10,000 bases of DNA from Magnetospirillum sp. (lineage in GTDB: Bacteria; Pseudomonadota; Alphaproteobacteria; Rhodospirillales; Magnetospirillaceae). Each line of letters opens with the position of its first letter. Positions within the stretch are counted from its first letter, which is position 1. Of this stretch, positions 6,901 to 10,000 are shown piece after piece. The stretch spans positions 1 through 10,000 of the forward strand of contig JAIWOG010000208.1 of assembly GCA_020217035.1 (NCBI GenBank), read 5' to 3'. A program made the translations under genes and the position numbers. The notes under the pieces were generated by a model, which saw nothing but the letters and a program-made list of their open reading frames with translations, searched no databases and was not told where the DNA came from.

Positions 6901-8028
6901 CTGGGGCCGGTCATCGCCCCGGCCACCAGTCGAGGGGCCGCATGGATGGGAGTGTGGGGAAGCGACCTGGTCGCCAGCTTCGCCAACGACCTGTATTTCT
7001 ATCCCGACGCCTTCGGTGTCGACGAATGGGGCGAAGAAGTCAGAACCCAGACGGTCGGCGGCCTGGCTTTCAAGCCCGATCTGGTGTGGATCAAGGCACG
7101 TTCCAGCGCCCTGGCGCATGCCTTGTACGACTCGCTGCGTGGCGAGCAAAAGCGGCTGTCCAGCAATGCCACGGACATTGAAGCCAGCGGGGATGACGGC
7201 CTGACCGCGTTCAACGACGACGGTTTCCGCCTTGGCGGTCTGGATGTCGTCAACAGCGCAAACACCGATTACGTCGCCTGGTGCTGGAAAGCCGGCGGCG
7301 CGGCCGTCGCCAACACCGACGGCACCATCCCGTCACAGGTGTCGGCCAACCCAACTGCTGGGTTCAGTATCGTTTCCTATGCGGGCAACGGCTTGGCCGG
7401 GGCGACCGTCGGTCATGGTCTGGGTGCCAAGCCCAGTCTTATCATCGTCAAGCCGCGAACCGGCACCATCAACCAGGAATGGGACGTTTACCACGCTGCC
7501 CTTGGAGCAACGAAAACCTTGCAGCTGCAAAACACCGATGCAGCGGCAAGCTACAGCAACAAGTGGAATGACACCGATCCGGATTCGGCGGTCTTCACCC
7601 TGGGGAACGAAGGGGTGATGAACACCAATGGGCGTGACTGCATCACCTATTGTTGGGCCGAGGTGCCGGGCTTCTCGAAGTTCGGCAGCTACACCGGCAA
7701 TGGCTCTGCCGATGGGCCGTTCGTCCATTGTGGCTTCCGGCCTGCCTTCGTCCTGATCAAGCGGAGCAGTGGCTCCGAAGACTGGTCGATCCATGACAGC
7801 ACCCGCGACATCGACAATCCGATTATCAGGGATCTTTTTCCCAACACCGTCGATGCCGAATTGATTCCCGCGCCGTCGAGCTATGCCGAGATCGACTTCA
7901 CCGCGTCGGGGTTCAAGTTGCGCAATGTGAACAACCGCATGAACGCCAGCGGCGGCACCTACATCTTCGCCGCCTTCGCCGAAGCCCCCTTGGGCGGCAA
8001 GAAGACCACGCCCGCCAAGGCGCGGTGA
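3988..8028 (+). CDS. Large modular phage adhesin: LamG, lectin/SPRY-like, propeller-like and C-terminal repeat modules
   Basis: This 1346-residue protein looks like a host-recognition fibre or adhesin. It has no anchor domain of the kind seen in the two fibres upstream, and no signal peptide. Domains in order: a LamG/concanavalin-like fold (about 18-210; 'VRLDGVADYFSRT', 'WTFSAWVKRS', 'GTNGFHLDFAD'); a first beta-sandwich (about 230-410, with 'VKVRQNGVLIADW'); a connecting motif 'NDWNPVSLSSADVVSDTP' (417-434); a SPRY-like domain (about 450-612; 'SWYWEVF', 'LSFWKNGVNQG', 'VNFGQRPF'); a propeller-like block of repeated strands (about 650-1015); then three divergent copies of a module of about 100 residues, each with a 'Y.GN' motif, a 'P.L..IK' motif, a 'W.v/.HD' stretch and an aromatic/Ala end (AWCWKAGG 1097-1104, TYCWAEVPGF 1220-1229, IFAAFAEAPL 1326-1335). 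The C-terminus is a basic tail. Similar modules occur in many phage structural proteins. The receptor is unknown, and base composition dips within the gene. The gene is followed by a strong terminator. Confidence 0.82.
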   Translation: MFSDSMMLGGGRKAAFSIAHSVRLDGVADYFSRTPTVPGNRKTWTFSAWVKRSSLGTQQILLITGINTNNYESIYFDADDSINLNISVNNVWVGRIKTQAVFRDTTSWGHLVVTKNVVSETPKIFWNGIEQETTVLTAFSNLDGYINAGYEHRIGSGVAAIASGVLSGYVTQPILADGQALPPSAFGETDPVTGSWQPKKVNISDYGTNGFHLDFADAANLGKDAANTSIVAMFEPSQANTDAGLSFSNNKRTVSYVNASSDGYFPVNMQMQAESKVHVEINVSELNAAGAGFGLCLRNAGVSPGYETTYFGFLQGLEWGIMGAKNGEAVAQLSASASATDRLTCEIDVAGQTVKVRQNGVLIADWTSVAMPDNPVLWGYTSNGTGTSRSGSATYNFGQSTFNDPVTNGFSGLLGGNDWNPVSLSSADVVSDTPANNFATINLVSAYSTDSGLSNGNLSFTGASALNLNDCEATIDFNTDDSWYWEVFINKSDAEALGNGSAIRLGVQTLDRSNSWTYTEVYAGSGLYNYRGYKYVLATNQWAPYAAAYTTNDTISVLWNGATKELSFWKNGVNQGVAFSGFTQDRLLPSFTVNNYPNDKITVNFGQRPFTFTPPTGYKTLCTANLPAPTIQSPAKHFDVVTYRGNADALGGIWSPVVTDVTTSAAVSYVVGRNGDYLYVYQANNIYSTQAAFTVWRKNADGTFTKTSTVTMPTGFSRGCVVLSSDANGGTGFYGYISNGDAIGRLVSFTFTHDGGGSIVGSNSIGYAVYPDGLTRLSGNLVAMNTGYSGGLHLCFVIDGNLNITTTNSVTGALGINGGWANDIHPLNSTSYLIVYKSSSTTKVSVVSYAGGSLTVMSTATVFDYLTTDTKIIKLDNGRFWIHDSTNDKTTVLEVNGNSVGVVVSQFSQNVFGALTIGMSWAYQSYDSWQKRGTDHWRIPVLHDASAVNPQSLVIIDLAIDATTGAATATPLGPVIAPATSRGAAWMGVWGSDLVASFANDLYFYPDAFGVDEWGEEVRTQTVGGLAFKPDLVWIKARSSALAHALYDSLRGEQKRLSSNATDIEASGDDGLTAFNDDGFRLGGLDVVNSANTDYVAWCWKAGGAAVANTDGTIPSQVSANPTAGFSIVSYAGNGLAGATVGHGLGAKPSLIIVKPRTGTINQEWDVYHAALGATKTLQLQNTDAAASYSNKWNDTDPDSAVFTLGNEGVMNTNGRDCITYCWAEVPGFSKFGSYTGNGSADGPFVHCGFRPAFVLIKRSSGSEDWSIHDSTRDIDNPIIRDLFPNTVDAELIPAPSSYAEIDFTASGFKLRNVNNRMNASGGTYIFAAFAEAPLGGKKTTPAKAR
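4014..4036 (+). other. Terminator-like hairpin inside the start of the adhesin gene
   Basis: A perfect 8-bp stem, AGGCGGCC (4014-4021) with GGCCGCCT (4026-4033), closes on a GCAA tetraloop and is followed by four T (4033-4036). It begins 26 bases into the coding sequence. The structure is seen directly; a regulatory role (weak attenuator or control of ribosome loading) is only a possibility, since hairpins also arise by chance in GC-rich coding DNA. Confidence 0.45.
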
Positions 8029-8051
8029 CCTGAAAATATGACATCGCCTTC

Positions 8052-8082
8052 CCCGCCCCGGCTCTGCCGGGGCGGGTTTTTT
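8052..8082 (+). terminator. Intrinsic terminator after the adhesin gene
   Basis: An 11-bp stem, CCCGCCCCGGC (8052-8062) with GCCGGGGCGGG (8066-8076), has a three-base loop and is followed by TTTTTT (8077-8082). It lies 23 bases after the adhesin stop codon and separates the fibre block from the packaging genes. Confidence 0.92.
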
Positions 8083-8104
8083 CTTGTCCCACCAACAACC
8101 AAAC

Positions 8105-8109
8105 GGAGG
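8105..8109 (+). promoter_or_regulatory. Ribosome binding site of the small-terminase candidate
   Basis: A full GGAGG sits five bases before the ATG at 8115. It selects this start over the overlapping out-of-frame ORFs at 8038 and 8084. Confidence 0.8.
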
Positions 8110-8114
8110 ATCAC

Positions 8115-8405
8115 ATGCCCGAGGACATGGGCACCATCCGCGCCGCCTGCCGGGCCGAGTTGCCCGAGCGCATCAAGGCGGCGCTGGACGAATACCGGCG
8201 TTTCGTCGCCGAACCGCCTCCCGACGACGCCAAGGGCTTCGCCGCCTGGCAGGCCGCCGCCAAGGCGGCACTGTCCCATGTGGAAGGCTTGGTCAAGCTG
8301 GCCCGTTGGGCCGAGGGCGAAGCCAGCGACGAACCGGGCGGCCTGGACAGTCTGCTGGCCCAGGCCCGCGACGCCCTGGCCGGTCTGGATGAGGACGATT
8401 TGTGA
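8115..8405 (+). CDS. Small terminase subunit candidate (hypothetical protein upstream of terL)
   Basis: This 96-residue, mostly helical, acidic protein lies directly upstream of the large terminase gene, and its stop codon TGA (8403-8405) overlaps the terL start. Visible segments are a helix at residues 5-31 (TIRAACRAELPERIKAALDE), a Pro-rich break (33-37), a helix at about 40-67 with 'FAAWQAAAKAALSHVEGLVK', and a C-terminal helix (77-91) followed by an acidic end (DEDDL). In phages of this type the gene at this place usually encodes the small terminase subunit, which recognises phage DNA and regulates the large subunit; T7 gp18 has a similar size of about 89 residues. I see no clear helix-turn-helix and do not recognise the sequence itself, so the function rests on position, size and coupling. 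The gene is clearly real: strong ribosome binding site and tight overlap. Confidence 0.72.
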   Translation: MPEDMGTIRAACRAELPERIKAALDEYRRFVAEPPPDDAKGFAAWQAAAKAALSHVEGLVKLARWAEGEASDEPGGLDSLLAQARDALAGLDEDDL

Positions 8406-9889
8406 TGCGCCGCATCGGCTTTCCCGAATTCGTCTGGGTGTGGAACGCCAAGCTGGGGCAGACCACGCCCGCCCATCACCTGCGCATGGCCCGCTGGCTG
8501 GCGCACAAATCGAAATCCCGCCACCGTAACCTGCTGCTGATGGCGTTTCGCTCGTCCGGCAAGTCCACCATCGTCGGGCTGTTCTGTGCCTGGGCACTGC
8601 TGGAAAACCCCGATTTGCGCATCATCATCCTGGCCGCCGACTTCGCCCTGGCGAAGAAGATGGTCAGGAACGTCAAGCGCATCATCGAACGCCACCCGCT
8701 GACCCAGGCGTTGAAGCCCAAGCGCCGCGACCATTGGGCGTCGGACCAGTTCACCGTCAACCGGCCGGGCGAGTTGCGCGACCCAAGCATGGTGGCCAAG
8801 GGCATCGGCGCCAACATCACCGGATCTCGTGCCGAACTGGTCATCTGTGACGACGTCGAGGTCCCCAACACTTGCGACACCGCCCCCAAACGCATCGACC
8901 TGCGCGAAAGACTAAGCGAGATCGAGTTCGTTCTGGTGCCCGGCGGCATGCAGCTTTACGTCGGCACGCCGCATTCCTATTACACCATCTACGCTGGCCA
9001 GCCACGCCTGGAAGCCGGCGAGGACCGGCCGTTCCTGGACGGTTTCCACCGCCTGGAACTGCCGCTGGTGGATGCCAAGGGGGGCAGCGCCTGGCCGGAA
9101 CGCTTTCCGCCCGACAAGATCGCGGCGCTGCGACGGCGCAGCGGACCCAACAAGTTCGACAGCCAGATGATGCTGCGTCCGGTCAACATCGCCGACGGCC
9201 GTCTGGACCCCGACCGCCTGCGCCTGTACGAGACCGAGCTGACCTATGCCGAGGGCAATTCCCTGCCGGTGCTGTCCATCGGCGACACCCGCATGGTCTC
9301 GGCGTCGTGCTGGTGGGACCCGGCCTATGGGGCGCCGGGCAAGGGCGACGGCTCGGTGGTCGCCGCCCTGTTCTGCGACGCCGAGGGCGGCTATTGGCTG
9401 CATCGGGTCAAGTACCTGAGCCATGACCCCGCTTTGGCCGATCAGGACGAGGCGACCCAGCAATGCCGTCAGGTGGCCGAGTTCGCCCGCGACCTGCATC
9501 TGCCGGCCGTCAGCCTGGAAACCAACGGCCTGGGCCGGTTCCTGCCCGGCCTGTTGCGCCGCGAGCTGGCCAAGCTGGCTTACCCTTGCGCGGTGGTGGA
9601 AATGACCAGCCGCAAGGCCAAGGACCAACGCATCGTCGACGCCTTCGACGCGGTGCTGGCCGCCGGCGCCCTTTGGGCCCATCGCAGCGTATGGACCACG
9701 CCATTCATCGGCGAGATGCGCGAATGGCGCCCTGGGGCCAAGGGCCGCGACGACGGCTTGGACGCGGTGGCCGGCTGCCTGTTGTCGCAGCCGGTGCGTC
9801 TGTCCCGCCCCACCCTGAAAAGCTCCGAACGTGCCGATTGGCGCCCCGGCAACGGCGGCGTTACGGCACCGACGGATTTCGACCTGTAA
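8405..9889 (+). CDS. terL: Phage terminase large subunit (ATPase and nuclease)
   Basis: This 494-residue protein is the DNA-packaging motor: it hydrolyses ATP to push DNA into the prohead and cuts the concatemer. Numbered from the ATG at 8405, the ATPase half has a Walker A motif at 47-55 (AFRSSGKST, lysine K53), a Walker B motif at 145-150 (LVICDD, with a DD pair where many ATPases have DE), and a coupling motif 'YVGTPH' (185-190). The nuclease half has the expected acidic residues in an RNase H-like fold: D305 in 'WWDPAYG', E372 in 'LETNGLG', and D449/D450/D453 in 'GRDDGLDAV'. Length and motif order fit an intact protein of the T7 gp19-like kind. The start could also be GTG 8402, which adds one residue; ATG 8405 overlaps the upstream stop as TGATG and is my preference. 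GAGG (8391-8394) could serve either start. The subunit works with the product of the upstream gene. Confidence 0.93.
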   Translation: MRRIGFPEFVWVWNAKLGQTTPAHHLRMARWLAHKSKSRHRNLLLMAFRSSGKSTIVGLFCAWALLENPDLRIIILAADFALAKKMVRNVKRIIERHPLTQALKPKRRDHWASDQFTVNRPGELRDPSMVAKGIGANITGSRAELVICDDVEVPNTCDTAPKRIDLRERLSEIEFVLVPGGMQLYVGTPHSYYTIYAGQPRLEAGEDRPFLDGFHRLELPLVDAKGGSAWPERFPPDKIAALRRRSGPNKFDSQMMLRPVNIADGRLDPDRLRLYETELTYAEGNSLPVLSIGDTRMVSASCWWDPAYGAPGKGDGSVVAALFCDAEGGYWLHRVKYLSHDPALADQDEATQQCRQVAEFARDLHLPAVSLETNGLGRFLPGLLRRELAKLAYPCAVVEMTSRKAKDQRIVDAFDAVLAAGALWAHRSVWTTPFIGEMREWRPGAKGRDDGLDAVAGCLLSQPVRLSRPTLKSSERADWRPGNGGVTAPTDFDL

Positions 9890-9894
9890 GACCT

Positions 9895-9898
9895 GGAG
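9895..9898 (+). promoter_or_regulatory. Ribosome binding site of the last, truncated gene
   Basis: GGAG lies seven bases before the ATG at 9906, in the 16-base gap after the terL stop. It supports a real gene although only 95 bases of it are in the window. Confidence 0.7.
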
Positions 9899-9905
9899 AA
9901 CAAAT

Positions 9906-10000
9906 ATGGAACATATGGGAATCGACCCGCTGTGGTGGGTCACGGCGGTGGAGCTACCCGTCTTGGGCGGGCTGTTCCTGCTGATCTGGCGGGCCCGCCT
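9906..10000 (+). CDS. Small membrane protein downstream of terL (3' end outside window)
   Basis: The frame is open from the ATG at 9906 to the window end, giving 31 codons plus two bases. The peptide starts 'MEHMGIDPLWWVTAVELP' and continues 'VLGGLFLLIWRAR'. From about residue 9 to 28 it is hydrophobic and aromatic, followed by basic residues, which fits one N-terminal transmembrane helix with a cytoplasmic basic end. I recall similar short phage proteins next to terminase genes, with this kind of helix followed by a coiled coil; their function is not settled, and holin, spanin or accessory membrane roles are all possible. No start-site conflict is visible, and the gene is probably in one operon with the terminase genes. 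Confidence 0.65.
   Translation, partial: MEHMGIDPLWWVTAVELPVLGGLFLLIWRAR

Noticed and set aside
5683..7149. Minus-strand open frame of 488 codons opposite the adhesin
   Set aside because: Low-complexity Gly/Arg/Val/His composition typical of antisense frames, fully inside a well supported gene.
8912..9943. Minus-strand open frame of 343 codons opposite terL
   Set aside because: It lies opposite conserved terminase motifs and has shadow-type composition.
1..10000. Search by eye for tRNA, rRNA, CRISPR repeats, insertion sequences, attachment sites and defence genes
   Set aside because: Nothing convincing was seen; every region is explained by phage structural or packaging genes and two short intergenic spacers with terminators.

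Overview
The window is a stretch of bacteriophage late genes, either a prophage or a free phage genome. All genes lie on the + strand with almost no spare sequence. The DNA is GC-rich (about 60-70% in most lines I counted by hand). The protein style resembles podovirus-type phages and prophages of Alphaproteobacteria, for example Rhodospirillales such as Magnetospirillum. That host assignment is an inference from composition and remembered family resemblance; no host gene or attachment site is present to confirm it.

Layout. Positions 1-999 hold the 3' part of a large tail protein that resembles the tail tube/nozzle family. Positions 1014-2477 encode a first tail fibre with a T7-gp17-like anchor domain. 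Positions 2493-2783 encode a 96-residue, partly coiled-coil protein. A strong intrinsic terminator follows (2803-2832). Positions 2849-3985 encode a second fibre with the same kind of anchor domain and 117-bp tandem repeats. Two bases later, 3988-8028 encodes a 1346-residue modular adhesin: a LamG-like domain, two lectin/SPRY-like beta domains, a propeller-like block and three divergent C-terminal modules. A second strong terminator (8052-8082) closes this block. A packaging block follows: a 96-residue small-terminase candidate (8115-8405), the large terminase subunit (8405-9889), and the start of a small membrane protein that runs off the window (9906-10000).

How the genes fit together. The order (tail tube protein, fibres, small terminase candidate, large terminase, membrane protein) recalls the right end of T7-like genomes. 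The fibre genes would set host recognition, the terminase pair would package DNA into the prohead, and the last gene may belong to lysis or be unrelated. The most interesting part is the 1346-residue adhesin. Its C-terminal modules repeat a common pattern, and the first copy is split by about 370 residues of propeller-like sequence. A different part of the same gene falls to about 48% GC. Both point to mosaic assembly of receptor-binding parts. I see no defence system, CRISPR array, RNA gene or transposon here, and no stretch over 300 bases lacks a gene.
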